From Pseudomonas fluorescens (GTDB lineage: Bacteria > Pseudomonadota > Gammaproteobacteria > Pseudomonadales > Pseudomonadaceae): a stretch of DNA of 64,000 nucleotides. The notes below the pieces were generated by a model. It was not told the origin of the DNA and did no database searches. It saw only the letters and a program-made list of their open reading frames with translations. Made by a program: the position numbers and the translations under genes. This document shows positions 37,401-48,000 of the stretch, piece by piece (within the stretch, counting starts at the first letter, position 1; each line of letters opens with the position of its first letter). Location: contig NZ_LVEJ01000002.1 in NCBI RefSeq assembly GCF_001648775.1, positions 186,001 to 250,000 of the forward strand, in the 5' to 3' direction.

Positions 37401-39039
37401 TCAAGGCATGCGCCAACGGGTTGGCCCGCGCTTCAAGCTGGGCATACGTCAGGTGCCTCTCGGCAAAGGTCACCGCGCGTGCATCCGGGGTCTGCGCCGC
37501 CTGGCGAGCGATCAACTGATGAATGCACAGATCGCTGGCAAACGGAGCGTCCACAGGATTCCAGTCGTGCAGCAACACCTGCCGCTCACTGGCATCGAGC
37601 AACGGCAACTCGCCGACGCGCTGTTGCGCATCGCTGACGATGCCCTTGAGCAACGCCTGCAAGTGCCGGCCCATCCGCTCGATGGACGTCGCCTCAAACA
37701 GGTCCGTGGCGTAGATCAGCGAGGCCCACACGCCTTGCGGCGACTCGTGGGTTTCCAGGGTCAGGTCGAACTGCGCCGTTAGGCTGTCCCAGTTCACACC
37801 TTCAACCGCAAGCCCCGGCAATTGCATGGCCTGATTGGCCTGCCGCGCGCCGCTCTGATGGTTGAACATCACCTGGAACAACGGGCTGCGGCTCAGGCTG
37901 CGTTCCGGCGCCAGGGCTTCGACCAATTGCTCGAACGGCAGATCCTGATGCGCCTGCGCGCCCAGCGCCGTTTGCTTGGCCTGGGCCAACAGAGCGCTGA
38001 ACGGCATGCTGCTGTCGAGGCTGGCGCGCAAGACTTGGGTGTTGACGAAAAAGCCGATCAACCCTTCGGTTTCCGCGCGGTTGCGGTTGGCAATCGGCAC
38101 GCCGATGCGAATGTCATCCTGACCGCTGTAGCGATGCAGCAAGGTCTGGAACGCCGCCAGCAACAGCATGAACATCGTCACGCCTTCACGGCGCGCGAGG
38201 TCCTGCAAGCCTTTGCTCAATGCCGCGTCCAGTTGCAGATCCAGCCGTGCGCCGCGATAGCTTTGCACCAGCGGGCGTGGATGGTCGGCCGGCAGTTCCA
38301 GCACGCCCGGATCCGAACCCAGGTGTTCGACCCAATAGCTCAGTTGCCGCTCGCGCTCACCGGCGTCCATCCAGCTGCGTTGCCACTGGGCGAAATCGGC
38401 GTACTGGATCGGCAACGGTGCCAGCGTGGCCGGCGCGCCCCGACTGAACCCGGCATAGAGCTCAATCAGTTCGCCGACCATCACTTGCATCGACCAGCCA
38501 TCGGAAATGATGTGATGTTGCACCATCACCAGAACGTGATCGTCCGGTGCCAACCGCAACAGGCAGACGCGCAGCAACGCATCCTGTTCAAGGTCGAACG
38601 GGCGGGCGATCTGCGCTTCGATGGCCGCGCGCAAACGCGGTTCATCGACTTCGCCCGCCAGGGCATGAACCTCGATCTGCAAGGCATACGGCGCCTTGAT
38701 CAGTTGAATGGCCTTGTCCTGATCACCTCGGGCAAACCCGGTGCGCAGACTTTCGTGACGCTCGATCAGCGTATCGAAACTGCGCTGCAGTACCGCCATG
38801 TCCAGGGCGCCGCGCAAGCGCAACGCCGTGGGAATGTGGTACGCCGCGCTGTCCGGCTCCATCTGCCAGAGAAACCACTGCCGCTCCTGGGCATAAGACA
38901 ACAGCAGCGGTTCACCTTCGGTGCGCCGGAAAATCGGCGCGATGCCATAAAGGTTAATGCCCTGTTTGCCCAGTAGAATCGCCAGCGCCTTGCGTTTCTC
39001 GGGAGAAAGCGCGCCTACCGATTCAATCAACTGCTGCAT
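25417..39039 (-). CDS. pyoverdine NRPS, three modules, terminal epimerase, no thioesterase (PvdJ/PvdD position)
   Basis: 4540 residues: C-A-T-E, C-A-T-E, C-A-T-E. Rough borders: C about 45-480, A 510-1000, T 1040, E 1100-1520; C 1555-1990, A 2020-2500, T 2546, E 2600-3025; C 3060-3490, A 3520-3995, T 4041, E 4100-4538. The first C is of the L-accepting kind (YAQERQWFLWQ, HHIISDGWS); the other two follow E domains and are D-accepting (YPLSPMQQG, HHILMDGWS). Specificity codes read by eye against GrsA are DLWNNALTY (Ala-like), DGEACGGVT and DGECCGGVT (both hydroxyornithine-like). It should extend the chain from the upstream NRPS with D-Ala, D-OHOrn and OHOrn. The protein ends within E-domain sequence, with no TE domain, which is unusual for the fpvA-proximal pyoverdine NRPS (PvdD carries a TE in P. 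aeruginosa). The gene begins 12 bp after the preceding NRPS. Confidence 0.9.
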   Translation of the reverse strand: MQQLIESVGALSPEKRKALAILLGKQGINLYGIAPIFRRTEGEPLLLSYAQERQWFLWQMEPDSAAYHIPTALRLRGALDMAVLQRSFDTLIERHESLRTGFARGDQDKAIQLIKAPYALQIEVHALAGEVDEPRLRAAIEAQIARPFDLEQDALLRVCLLRLAPDDHVLVMVQHHIISDGWSMQVMVGELIELYAGFSRGAPATLAPLPIQYADFAQWQRSWMDAGERERQLSYWVEHLGSDPGVLELPADHPRPLVQSYRGARLDLQLDAALSKGLQDLARREGVTMFMLLLAAFQTLLHRYSGQDDIRIGVPIANRNRAETEGLIGFFVNTQVLRASLDSSMPFSALLAQAKQTALGAQAHQDLPFEQLVEALAPERSLSRSPLFQVMFNHQSGARQANQAMQLPGLAVEGVNWDSLTAQFDLTLETHESPQGVWASLIYATDLFEATSIERMGRHLQALLKGIVSDAQQRVGELPLLDASERQVLLHDWNPVDAPFASDLCIHQLIARQAAQTPDARAVTFAERHLTYAQLEARANPLAHALIERGVGPEVRVGVAMQRSENLLVALLAVLKAGGVYVPLDPDYPADRVAYMLEDSRALCLLTEREVAANLAIAADTDVLLMDNAAEDFAAYPAHAPDTRVSADNLAYVIYTSGSTGKPKGVAIAHRNVLALIDWSQSVYSRDDIQGVLASTSVCFDLSVWELFVTLANGGSLIIARNALELPQLPARDQVRLINTVPSAIAALQRSGEIPPGVRIINLAGEPLKQALVDTLYAQPTVEHVFDLYGPSEDTTYSTWTRRTAGGQPSIGRPLKHTASYVLDGELQPVPQGVAAELYLAGAGITRGYLARPALTAEKYLPNPFGAPGERFYRTGDLTRYQADGNLQYVGRIDHQVKVRGFRIELGEIEARLLQQDAVRELAVLAQEGASGQQLVAYIVPNGALGNAEEQARLREVLKAGLREHLPEYMVPAHLLFLEQLPLTPNGKLDRKALPKPDAALEQHTYLAPSNDNERQLCEIWQAVLGLEQVGVTDNFFALGGDSIISIQVVSRARQAGLRITPKDLFQYQTVQGLARVAQRGEAAFSIEQGAVTGSTPLLPFQQRFFELQIPERQRWNQSLLLKPSQAVDANVLERALQALVAHHDALRLSFSEGAEGWTATHRAPDNQALLQQASVQHVDEIEAVCDVAQGSLDLQNGPLLRAVLLNVADGSQRLLLAIHHLVVDGVSWRVLLEDLQNACEQLQNGQAIKLAAKTSPFKDWAQRLQTFAAGELHNELAWWAEQLGEAPADLPCDNPAATLQNRHAVSVETRLNVDQTRQLLQQAPAAYRTQINDVLLTALARVICRWTGQASTLIQLEGHGREELFDDIDLSRTVGWFTSLFPVCLTPAMDLADSLKAVKEQLRGVPNKGLGFGALRYLGDEHARQTLAAQPVPRITFNYLGQFDSQFDDAALFVPASESTGREQSSLAPLANWLDINGKVYGGELNLSWSFSHEMFNQATIQRLADDYAQELNALIAHCCEAHNRGVTPSDFPLADLTQAQLDQLITDPQAVDNVYPLSPMQQGMLFHTLYEQGSGDYINQMRVSVEGLDVERFRQAWQAALEAHDILRTRFVWGGEQAQPLQIVERTATLPFTVHDWRGQPSEALDALAEAERSRPFDLNEVPLLRLVVVCTAADRHELLYTSHHILMDGWSNSQLLGEVLQRYAGQVPAATIGRYSDYIAWLQRQDSQLSEQFWLERLAQFDEPTRLAQGLADRSASANGGTEQYQQWIDATGTLRLSEFARQQKVTLNTLVQAAWLLLLQRYTGQSTVAFGATVSGRPASLPGVEQQVGLFINTLPVIARPEPQLTVGQWLQTVQELNIALRDFEHTPLADIQRWSGQGSDGLFDNLLVFENYPISEALEQGSALGLNFGAVDTREQTNFPLTVGVNLGETLSVHYSFAAASFSQAAIARLHAQLASLLEQFVQSANARLGALTLLSRAEQHRLQDSNRAQPCTDPLLVHQRIAVIAAQQAQQEAVRCGDQALTFAELETQANRLAHVLINEGVGPEVRVGVALPRSPSMLVALLAVLKAGGAYVPLDASYPRERLAYLIEDSGIALLLTDSQLRTQLPLSAGLRALDLDTLPTAEWPDVAPQIDVQAENLAYVIYTSGSTGQPKGVCVAHGPLAMHCQAIGQRYEMTPDDCELHFMSFAFDGAHERWLTPLTHGSRLLLRDDSLWSPEQTYTAMQQHGVTVAAFPPVYLQQLAEHAEQVGQPPAVRIYCFGGDAVPNDSFERARAALAPQYIINGYGPTETVVTPLIWKAGRHDECGAAYAPIGTRIGDRSTCVLSADLNALPQGVMGELYLGGSGLARGYLDRPAMTAERFVPDPFGAPGSRLYRSGDLVRERADGVFDYQGRVDNQVKIRGFRIELGEIEARLLALSSVREAVVLAHAGLSGKQLVAYLVPAQPVAEAHLGEWRDSVRNTLKESLPTHMVPAHLMVLAHLPVTPNGKLDRKALPAPDASLMQNSYVAPRNDMEQRIATIWADVLRLERVSATDNFFELGGDSIISIQVVGRARQAGIQFTPKDLFQHQTVQALAAVAQLGGTLLSIDQGPVSGATPLLPFQQWFFASEIPQRHHWNQSLLLKPAMTLHADSVAQVLQALVAHHDALRLSFSETTDGWTATHRPIEPAQTLLWQRTLTDPGEIEATCQQAQGSLNLHDGPLLRGVLLDLPDHTQRLLLVVHHLVVDGVSWRVLLEDLHTAFSQIQAGREVALPAKTSAFKAWAERLQAHTASLDDEQAFWREHLQGASATLPCERPDGSLENRYAQSVQTRLAPELTKQLLQQAPAAYRTQVNDLLLTALARVISRWSGHASALIQLEGHGREDLFDDIDLSRTLGWFTSVFPVHLTPASGLADSIKQIKEQLRAIPDKGIGFGALRYLGDFSAREALADLPTPKITFNYLGQFDSQFDDAALFLPAGEIAGSDLSDRAPLGNWLSVNGQVYGGELSLSWSFSEQMFDTATVQALADDYGRELTALIDHCVVPGNHGLTPSDFPLAALSQARLDGLPVAVADIEDIYPLSPMQQGMLFHTLSDDGDDLYVNQLNLSVEGLDIERFRAAWECVVQRHEILRTSFHWQDSQASPVQIVHRQGVVDLQALDTPMDEAQLAEFARQQRVQGFVLDRMPLQRTRLIRLGADKYQLIWTSHHILMDGWSSSQLFGEVLQHYATGQVEGESGRYRDFIAWLQQQDSAQLQQFWRGHLQTLVEPTALSQAMHPRHESAEHGHQALYTRWDAQQTALLQQHCRAQGITANTLIQGAWLLLLQRYTGQHSVAFGATVAGRPEGLPNAGSMLGLFINTLPVIQTLDPAQPLNAWLSSLQAYNLDLREHAHAPLADIQRWSGQGGQALFDSIIVFENYPIDQRLEQAPGGLRFGTSASHDVTNFPMDLAVHLGEEFSIEYLFLRDRFSVEAVEQIRQTMEVLLHSMMQQPTERLGNLQRLAAPQWQALQQWGAEPAAVHRRELLPAMIAAQRPEAIAAECADEQLSYAQLERRANQLAHHLIAAGAGPEVLIGVALERSLDMLVALLAVFKSGAAYVPLDIDYPSERLAFMIEDSGMRQMISRGAASQRLPLPANLPLLDLDHFDGSQYPHTAPRVQTCDDSLAYLIYTSGSTGLPKGVAVTHGPLSMHCQAIRELYEMDASTRELHFMSFAFDGAHERWLTTLAFGGTLVLRDHELWTPEQTSHALLSRSIDIACFPPAYLKQVAEYVEASGMAVPNVRIYCLGGDAVPEQTLAQVRRVLQPQFITNGYGPTETVVTPMLWKAPNDEACAAAYAPIGRVVGQRSLWVLDDDLNPLPQDLSGQLYIGGYGVARGYHGRAAITAERFVPDPFGAPGSRLYRSGDLVRLRHDGILDYVGRADHQVKIRGFRIELGEIEACLRAQDGVTDAVVIARDGVSGKQLIGYVVSADDNPGDRLKTLLRAQLPEYMVPLQIIGLARLPISPNGKLDRKALPEPAFCADQYQAPRNEQECWLAEIWADVLQVEQVGISDNFFELGGDSILSLQVISRARNHAQLKLEIKLRDLMRFQTIGNLFDQQAVARSSQTADSSHVAQAGAFGLLPIQEWLFAEGMSEPQHFNQAMMLRSRQALDAPALEQTLRLMLEQHDSLRLRFYQDQGRWLQHYQTLPDSLRIAERNPLLWQREISDIEQLDALVNQAQRSLNLLEGPLMRGLLVNLPDGEVRLLLVVHHLVIDAVSWRVFLQDLQLAYEAFSQGREPQLAQRTSSYRAWADGLAAQVPALVEQELDYWLAQLDQPSKDLPCDNPRGKNLVRFREETFMGLDATRTGQLLKQAPAVYGTQINDLLLTALGRVLCRWSETESVLVQLEGHGREDLVEGLDLSRTLGWFTTMFPVRLAPLTEQDFGASILAVREQLAAVPQKGVGYGALRYMADASVQQRLAALPQARLTFNYLGQFDQTFDEQAMLMPADEHIGDVYSLDANLGNWLEIVGQVFDGKLSMRCMYSTRRFRPSTIETLMQQYQAELEALVEHCLQQSAH

Positions 39040-39051
39040 GCCGTGGTCCTC

Positions 39052-42000
39052 TCAGGAAATCAGTTTTTCAAGTTCATCTGCTGATAAACGATTGAGAGCC
39101 TCCAAGGATTTAGCCAAAACATCATGAACGGGCTGCAAATCAGGTTGCAGGGCTTGTACGGCGGCGCTGAAAGCCGCCAGATCGGCACTGGCGAACAGGC
39201 TGGCCAACGGCACTTCGAAGCCCAACAACTCGCGCAAACGCAGGGCCACCTGAGTGGCCAGCAGCGAATGGCCGCCGAGTTCGAAGAAGTTGTCCGTCAG
39301 GCCGACTCGCTCCAGCTTCAACACGTCGGCCCAGACCCCGGCGATCTGCTGTTGCAGTTCACTTTCAGGCGCCACGTAGGTGTTTTGCAGCAGGCTGGCA
39401 TCCGGTTGCGGCAGGGCCTTGCGGTCGAGCTTGCCGTTGGCGGTCAGCGGCAGGCTGTCGAGCAACAACAGGTGCGCCGGCACCATGTAATCCGGCAGGT
39501 TGTGCTTGAGCGCCTGGCGCAGGTGCTCACGCCACGGGCCCTGTTGATCGAGCTCGACCGACTGATCGGCCACCAGATACGCGACCAGTTGCACGCCACC
39601 GGCGCCTGGCTGATCGAGCACCACGGCCTGACGGATTTGCGGCAGCGCCAACAATTGCGCCTCGATTTCCCCCAGCTCGATCCGGAAACCACGGATCTTC
39701 ACTTGATGGTCGATGCGTCCGGCGTACTCGATCCGGCCATCGGCGCGATAGCGCGCCAGGTCACCGGTGCGGTACAGCCGCGCGCCGTCGTCAGCGAACG
39801 GGTTGGGCACGAAACGCAAGGCGCTGAGGTCGGCACGCTTGAGATAACCGCGTGCCAGCCCGGCGCCGCTGACGTGCAATTCGCCGATGCAGCCCTTGGC
39901 CACCGGTTGCAGGTCGGCGTCGAGCACGTACCAGCCGAGGTCCGGGATCGGTTCGCCCAACGGGCTGCCGGCATCCTGTTCGAGATCGGCCAGGGTCAAC
40001 GGACGGTAAGTCACGTGAACCGTGGTTTCGGTAATGCCGTACATGTTGATCAGTTGTGGCGCAGCATCACCGAAACGTTCGAACCATGGACGCAGGCTGC
40101 GCACTTCCAGCGCTTCACCGCCAAACACCACGTAACGCAGCGACAGTTGCGCATCCTGCGGTGCGTCGCAGGCGACTTGCATCAGTTGCTTGAAGGCCGA
40201 CGGCGTCTGGTTGAGCACGGTGATGCGCTCGCGGCTCAGCAGCGCATGGAACTCCTGCGGCGAGCGGCTGACGCTGTGCGGCACGATCACCAGACGCCCG
40301 CCATGCAACAGCGCGCCGAAGATTTCCCAGACCGAGAAGTCGAACGCGTACGAGTGGAACAGCGTCCAGCGATCCTCGGCACCGAAGCTGAACCAAGGGT
40401 CCGTGGCCTGGAACAGACGCAGCACGTTGTCGTGAGCCAGCAGCGTACCTTTCGGCTTGCCGGTGGAGCCCGAGGTGTAGATCACGTAAGCGAGGCTGGC
40501 GCTGTCGGCCCAGACCTGCGGATCGGTTGCCAACTGATCCTGCCAGCGGCTGTCATCCCCCAGCAGCAGGGTTTCGACGCTGTCGGCCACCGCCAGGTGA
40601 TCGAGCACCCCCGGCTGCATCAGCAGCAAGGCAATGCCGCTGTCTTCGATCATGTATTGCAGACGCTCGGCCGGGTACTGCGGATCCAGCGGCAGGTAAG
40701 CGCCGCCGGCCTTGAGGATGGCGACCAGGCCGACGATCATTTCGATCGAACGCTCGGCAGCCAGACCGACCAATACATCGGCGCCGACGCCCCGTGCGAT
40801 CAGGGCATGGGCCAGGCGGTTGGCACGGGCGTTGAGTTCGCCGTAGCTCAATTGCTCCTCGCCCAGGCTCACGGCAATGGCCTGCGGTGCCCGACGCACT
40901 TGTGCTTCGATCAGCTGTGGCAGGGTGCGGGTTGGCGCAAAGGTGGCCGGCGCACGGTTCCAGTCCTGCAACACCACCCGGTGCTGCGCGGCATCGAACA
41001 CACTCAGATCGGCCAACAGACGTTGCGCCGGCGAGTCGGCCATTTGCTGCAACAAGTGCTGCAAGTGGCCGCCTATCTGCTCGATCTGCGCAGCGCTGAA
41101 ATGTTGCCGGGCATAGGCAAATTGCAACGACAGGCTGTCGCTCAGGTCCACCAGCACTGTCAACGGCAGGTTGGTCTGTTCCTGGCTGCACGCCTGACCG
41201 AAACGCAAGCCTTGCGACGCACCGCTGTTCAGCGCTTCCGACACCGGGTAGTTCTCGAACACCAACAGGCTGTCGAACAAGCCTTCGCCACGCTGCCCCG
41301 ACCAGCGCTGGATGTCGGCCAGTGGCGTGTATTCGAATTCGCGCATGGCCAGGTTCAGCGACTGCACTGTTTGCAACCACTCACCGAGGGGTTGCTCGAC
41401 ACGCGGGGTGGCGATCACCGGCAAGGTGTTGATGAACAACCCGACCTGTTGCTCGACGCCTGGCAGCTCGGCCGGACGCCCGGCGACCGTCGCGCCGAAC
41501 GCCACGGTCGGTTGCCCGGTGTAACGCTGCAACAACAGCAACCAGGCAGCCTGCACCACGGTGTTGAGGGTGACCTTGTGCTGACGGGCGAATGCGCCCA
41601 GACGTTGCGTCTGCTCACGGTCCAGCCAACGAGTTTGCTGGTCGTAACCGCTCTGGCCAGCGGTCGCCAGCGTATCAAGGCAGCTGCGGGCCAAGTGAGT
41701 CGGTTCATCCAGGTCAGCCAGTCGCTCAGTCCAGAAGCGTTCGCTGGCCTGACCGTCCTGACGCTGCAGCCAGCCGATGTAATCAGCATAACGGCCCAGC
41801 GGCGCGGCCGGGGTTGCACCGGCGTAGCGCTGCATCACTTCGCCGAGCAACTGCGAGTTGCTCCAGCCGTCCATGAGGATGTGATGGCTGGTGTAGATCA
41901 TTTCGTGGCGGTCATCATCGGTGCGCACCAGCGCCAGACGCAGCAACGGTGCCTGCAACAGGTCGAAGCCCTGTTGCAGTTGCTCCTGCGCCAGCATGTC

Positions 42001-45000
42001 GAGCGCCGCCGGCAGGTCAGCGCGATCTCGCCAGTCATGCAGGCTGAACGGCAACTCGGCCTGGCGCTGGACGATTTGCAGCGGCTGTTCCTGCTCGGAG
42101 ATCCACACGAACCGCGTACGCAGAATCGCATGGCGGTCGACCGCACCCTGCCAGGCCTGACGCAAGCGCTCGGGATCCAGGCCTTCAACGCTGACGCGCA
42201 TCTGGTTGATGTAATCGCCCGATCCTTGTTCGTACAGGCTGTGGAACAACATGCCCTGTTGCATCGGCGACAGCGGGTAGATGTCTTCGACATCGGCGCC
42301 GGCACCCGGCAAGGCGTCGAGCTGTTGCTGGTTGAGCGACGCCAACGGGAAGTCCGACGGCGTGATGCCGGCGTTCTGCGCGGCGCAGCAATGCTCGATC
42401 AGCGCCGCCAGTTCGATCGCGTACTCATCGGCCAGACGTTGAATGGTCGCTTCATCGAACATTTCCCGGCTGAACGTCCAGCCCAGGCTCAACTCGCCAC
42501 CGTAGACCTGACCGTTGAGTTCCAGCCAGTTGCCCAGCGGCGCCAACGGGCTCTGTTCGTCGCCGGCCTTTTCACTGGCCGGGGCGAACAGTGCGCCGTC
42601 ATCGAACTGGCTGTCGAACTGGCCGAGGTAGTTGAAGGTGATGCGCGGTGTCGACAGCGCCGCCAGCTCACGGCGGGTCGCTTCGTCGCCGAAGTAACGC
42701 AGCACGCCGAAGCCCAGGCCCTTGTCAGGAATCGCCCGCAGCTGTTCCTTGATCTGCTTGATCGAACCGTCAAGCGACGCGGTCGGGGTCAGGCGCACCG
42801 GGAACAGGCTGGTGAACCAGCCGACGCTGCGGCTCAGGTCGAGGTCGTCGAACAGGTCTTCACGACCGTGGCCTTCCAGCTGAATCAAGGTCGAGGCGTG
42901 CCCCGTCCAGCGGCAGATGACGCGGGCCAGCGCGGTCATCAACAGGTCATTGACCTGAGTGCGATACGCCGCCGGCGCCTGTTGCAGCAGTTGTCGGGTC
43001 AGCACTTGATCGAGGCGCGTCTGTACGGTGTGCGCATCGCGGTTTTGCAGGCTGGCCTGCGGATGGGTGCACGGCAGGTCGACAGGCGCACCCGCCAGTT
43101 GTGCGCGCCACAGTTCGAGTTCGCCAGCGCGTTGCGGCGCGTGTTGTTGCAAACGTTCGGCCCAGTGCTTGAAGGCACTGGTCTTGGCTGGCAGGCGCGG
43201 GGTCTTGCCGTCGATGCGCTGCTGGTAAGCGCTTTGCAAATCTTCCAGCAGAATCCGCCAGGACACACCGTCCACCACCAAGTGGTGCACCGCCAGCAGC
43301 AAGCGTTGCGAACCATCGGCCAGAGTCACCAACAAGCCACGCAACAGCGGGCCGTGAGCCAGGTCGAAGCTGCGTTGTGCCTCAAGGCAAGCGTCCTGCA
43401 ACTGTTGTTCATCGCTGACACTCGCCTGCATCAGCAGGCTGTGTTGCACCGTTGTTGCCTGATGATTTGCGGTCCAGCCGCTGGCCGTTTCGGTGAACGA
43501 CAGGCGCAAGGCATCGTGATGCGCGACCAGTTCTTGCAAGGCTAGCTCAAGCGCATTTGCCTGAATGCTCACGGCCGGTTTGAGCATCACCGACTGGTTC
43601 CAGTGATGCCGCTCGGCAATGTCTGCCGCAAAGAACCACTGCTGGAACGGCAGCAACGGCGTGGCGCCACTGACCGCGCCCTGATCGATCTGCGCCGCGC
43701 CATCGCCCAGCGTCGCGACGCCCGCCAGCGCCTGGACGGTCTGGTACTGGAACAAGTCTTTGGGGGTAAAGCGGATTCCGGCCTGACGGGCACGAGCCAC
43801 CACTTGAATCGAGATGATCGAATCGCCACCCAGTTCAAAGAAGTTATCGGCCAAGCCGACTCGCGGCAGTTTCAGCACATCGGCCCACACCGCAGCGATA
43901 CGCTGCTCCAGCTCATTGCGCGGCGCGATGTATTCGGCTTTGCCGGCGCCCAATTCAGGCTTCGGCAGCGCCTTGCGATCCAGCTTGCCGTTGGGACTCA
44001 ACGGCATCTGCGGCAGCGTCAGCCACTGGTTGGGCACCATGTATTCCGGCAGCCCGGCGTGCAGATGACGCATCAGAATGTCGCGCCAGTCCGCGCGTTC
44101 TTCGTTCAGCACCACGTAACCGGTCAACAGTTTGCCGTCGATCACCAACACCGCGGCTTCCCGGACATTGGCGTGTTCGAGCAGACGCGCTTCGATTTCA
44201 CCGAGTTCGATACGCAGGCCGCGCAGCTTGACCTGATGGTCGATTCGGCCGGCGTATTCGATCACGCCGTCGGCGCGGTAGCGCGCCAGGTCACCGGTGC
44301 GATAGAGCCGTTCGCCGGCGCCATAAGGGCTGACCGCAAAACGTTCGGCGGTCAGCGCCGGACGCTGGTGGTAGCCGCGCGCGAGACCGACGCCCGCCAG
44401 GTACAACTCGCCGAGCACGCCGGTCGGCACCGGCTCAAGGTTATCGTCAAGGATGTAGCAGCCGAGGTTGGCAATCGGCTGACCGATCGGCACGCTGTCG
44501 CGGCCCTCCTCCACACACGTCCAGTGCGTCACGTCGATGGCCGCTTCGGTCGGGCCGTAAAGGTTGTACAGCCCGGCAGTTGGCAGTTTGGCGAAGACTT
44601 GCTGTTGCGCATCAGCCGGCAGCGCTTCACCGCTGCAGACGATGCGTTGCAGGCTGGTGCAGGTGGCGACGTCGGCGTCTTGCAGGAAGGCTTGCAACAT
44701 CGACGGCACAAAGTGCAGCGTGGTGATGTGTTCGCGATTGATCAGCGCCACCAGTTTCGCCGGATCGCGGTGATCGCCCGGGGCTGCGACGACCAGACGT
44801 GCGCCGGTCATCAGTGGCCAGAAGAACTCCCACACCGACACGTCAAAGCTGAACGGGGTCTTTTGCAGCACGCTGTCGCCCGCGCCGATTTCATAGGCCT
44901 GCTGCATCCAGCACAGACGGTTGGTCAGGGCGACATGACGGTTGCCGGCGCCTTTCGGTTTGCCGGTGGAGCCGGAGGTGTAAATCACGTAGGCAAGGTT

Positions 45001-48000
45001 TTCACCCGTGACCGCTACATCCGGATTGTGGCTGGCAAAGCCCTCCAGCGATGCTTCGAGCAACAGGGTTTGCACCTGTCCGCTCAGCGGCAAGGCATCG
45101 AGCAGATGCGCCTGAGTCAGCAACAGCTGCACGCCGCTGTCTTCGATCATGTAGGCCAGGCGATCCTGCGGGTATTCAGGGTCCAGCGGCACGTAGGCGC
45201 CACCGGCCTTGAGCACGGCCAACAGCGCGACGACCATTTCGATCGAACGTTCGGCGGCGATGCCGACCAGGCTTTCAGGTCCGACTCCCAGCGCCATCAG
45301 CTTGTGCGCCAACTGGTTGGCGCGGGTATTGAGTTGCGCGTAGCTCAGGCATTCATCGGCGTATTTCAGCGCCATGGCGTCCGGCGTGCGCAGCACTTGC
45401 GCTTCGATCAACTGCTGCACGCTCAGGTGCAGCGGGTACTCGGTGGCAGTGGCGTTCCAGTCTTCGAGAATCTGCTGACGCTCTTGTGCGGCGAGCATCG
45501 GCAACGCGGCGATCGCCTGTTGCGGCGCAGCGACAATCGCCCGCAGCAATGCCTGCCAGTGTTCGAACAGGCGCGCGATGGTCGTCGCCTCGAACAGATC
45601 GCTGGCGTAGGTCAGACTGACCATCAGCCCGGCGGCGGTTTCGGTGGTGTCCAGGGTCAGGTCGAACTGGGCGGTGGCGCTGTTCCACGGCAAGCCTTCG
45701 ATGCGCAAACCCGCCACATCGGTGACCGGCGCGGCATCGCGCTGGTGGTTGAACAGCACCTGGAACAACGGGCTGTGGCTCAGGCTGCGCTCCGGCGCCA
45801 GCGCTTCGACCAATTGCTCGAACGGCAAATCCTGATGCGCCTGGGCGCCCATTGCGGCCTGACGAGTCTGCGCCAGCAGATCACGGAAACTCAGGTCGCC
45901 GGCAAACTGTGCACGCATCACTTGGGTGTTGACGAAGAAGCCGATCAGGCCTTCGGTTTCAGCGCGGTTGCGGTTGGCAATCGGCACACCGACGCGGATA
46001 TCGTCCTGACCACTGTAGCGGTGCAACAGGGTCTGGAACGAGGCCAGCAAGAGCATGAACATCGTCACCCCCTCACGTCGGGCAACCTCCTGCAATTGCG
46101 TACTCAACGCGGATTCCAGCGGCGCATCCAGCCGCGCGCCACGATAGCTCTGCACCGCCGGACGCGAATGGTCCAGCGGCAGCTCCAGCACCGGTTGCTC
46201 GCCGCCGAGTTGAGCCCTCCAATAATCGAGTTGACGCTGACGTTCGCCGGCCTCCATCCACTGTCGTTGCCACTGGGCAAAATCGGCGTATTGCAGCGTC
46301 AGTGCTGCCAGTTCGAGCGGTTGTCCGGCGCATTCTGCGGCATACATCGCCATCAGTTCGCGCACCATCACTTGCATCGACCAGCCGTCAGAAACGATGT
46401 GGTGCTGCGTGATCACCAGCACATGATCATCCGCGGCCATCCGTAGCAGGGCGACACGCAACAGTGGCCCGTTCAACAGATCGAACGGTTGGCGAATCTG
46501 CGCCTGCACCCAATCCGCCAGACCCTCTTCGGTGTTGAGGCGGTGTTGTTCAATCGTCAATTGTCCCTGCGCATGCACCATCTGCACGGTGCGTTCGTCG
46601 TCTTGACGGAAAGTGGTGCGCAACGGCTCGTGACGGGCCACCAGTTGATTGAAGCTGTGCTGCAACGCCGCGATGTCCAGCGCACCGCGCAAACGCAGTG
46701 CACTCGGCACGTGGTAAGCGGCGCTGTCCGGCTCCAGCTGCCAGAGGAACCACTGACGTTCCTGGGCATAAGACAACGCCAGTGCATCACCGCGCGGCAC
46801 CGCCAGCATTGGCGCGCTTTCGCTGTGTTGCAGGGTCGCGCAGGCGGCCGCGAAGGCTTGCAGCGTCGGCTGCTCGAACAGGGTGCGCATCGGCACATCG
46901 AGTTTGAGCGTCTGGCGGACCCGGGAAATCACCTGGGTGGCGAGCAACGAGTGGCCGCCGCGTTCGAAGAAGTGATCGTTGAGCCCCACCGCGCCGGACT
47001 CCAGCACGGCTTCCCAGATCTGCGCCAGTTGCACCTGCAGCAAGGTCTGCGGCGCGGCATAAGCGCACAAATCCTGGCTCAGTTCGGCTTTCGGCAGCGC
47101 GGTGCGATCCAGTTTGCCGTTGTTGTTCAGGGGCAACGCATCCAGCAACAGCAAGTGCGCCGGCACCATGTAATCGGGCAGCACTTGTTGCAGCGAAGCT
47201 TTGAGCGAGCCCAGCCACTGCGCCTGCGCGGTCGCCGGTTTTGTGCCTGTTTCGGGCACCACATAAGCCACCAGTTGTGCGCCCCCCGGGAAATCCTGAG
47301 CGATGACTGCGGCGGCGCGCACGCCTTCCTGCGCTTGCAGACAGGCTTCTATTTCGCCCATCTCGATGCGCAAGCCACGAATCTTCACCTGGTGGTCGAT
47401 CCGCCCGGCGTATTCCAGATCGCCGTTTTCGTTGTAACGGGCCAGGTCGCCGCTGCGGTACAGCCGCGCCCCTGCCTCGGCGGCAAACGGGTCTGGCAGG
47501 AAGCGTTCGGCGGTGAGGGCCGGACGGTCGAAATACTGCTGCGCAAGACAGGCGCTCGCACCAATGCACAACTCGCCGACACCACCGGCCGGCAGCAACT
47601 GCCCGGCACTGTCGAGCACGTACAACGCGCGGCCGGGGATGGCTCGGCCAATCGGAATGCCGAAACTATCGCTGGCATCGCTCAGGCGGCAATCGTGGAC
47701 GCTGGACACCACCGTCGCCTCGGTCGGCCCGTAGGTGTTGAGCAAGCGCACGTGGCTCAACCCGGCCTCGTGCCACAGGCGCAGGCCTTCGACCGACATC
47801 GCTTCACCACCGACGTGAACCTGACGCAACGGGCCCAGGCTGGCGATGTTGCCGCCAGCGCATTCACGCGCCAGCAAGAACCAGTAAGCCGCCGGCAAGT
47901 CCGCCAGGGTCACGCCATGGCCGACGATCTGGTCGGCCAACTGGATAACGTCCCAGAGTTCGTCACCGCGCATGATCAGCGCCGCACCGACACACAGCGG

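Noticed and set aside
25381..37782. Very long open frames on the plus strand opposite the NRPS genes (for example 25381-28518 and 33325-37782)
   Set aside because: They are antisense shadows of high-GC, biased NRPS codons. Their translations are rich in Gln, Arg and His with no domain motifs, while the minus strand reads clear C, A, T and E domains.
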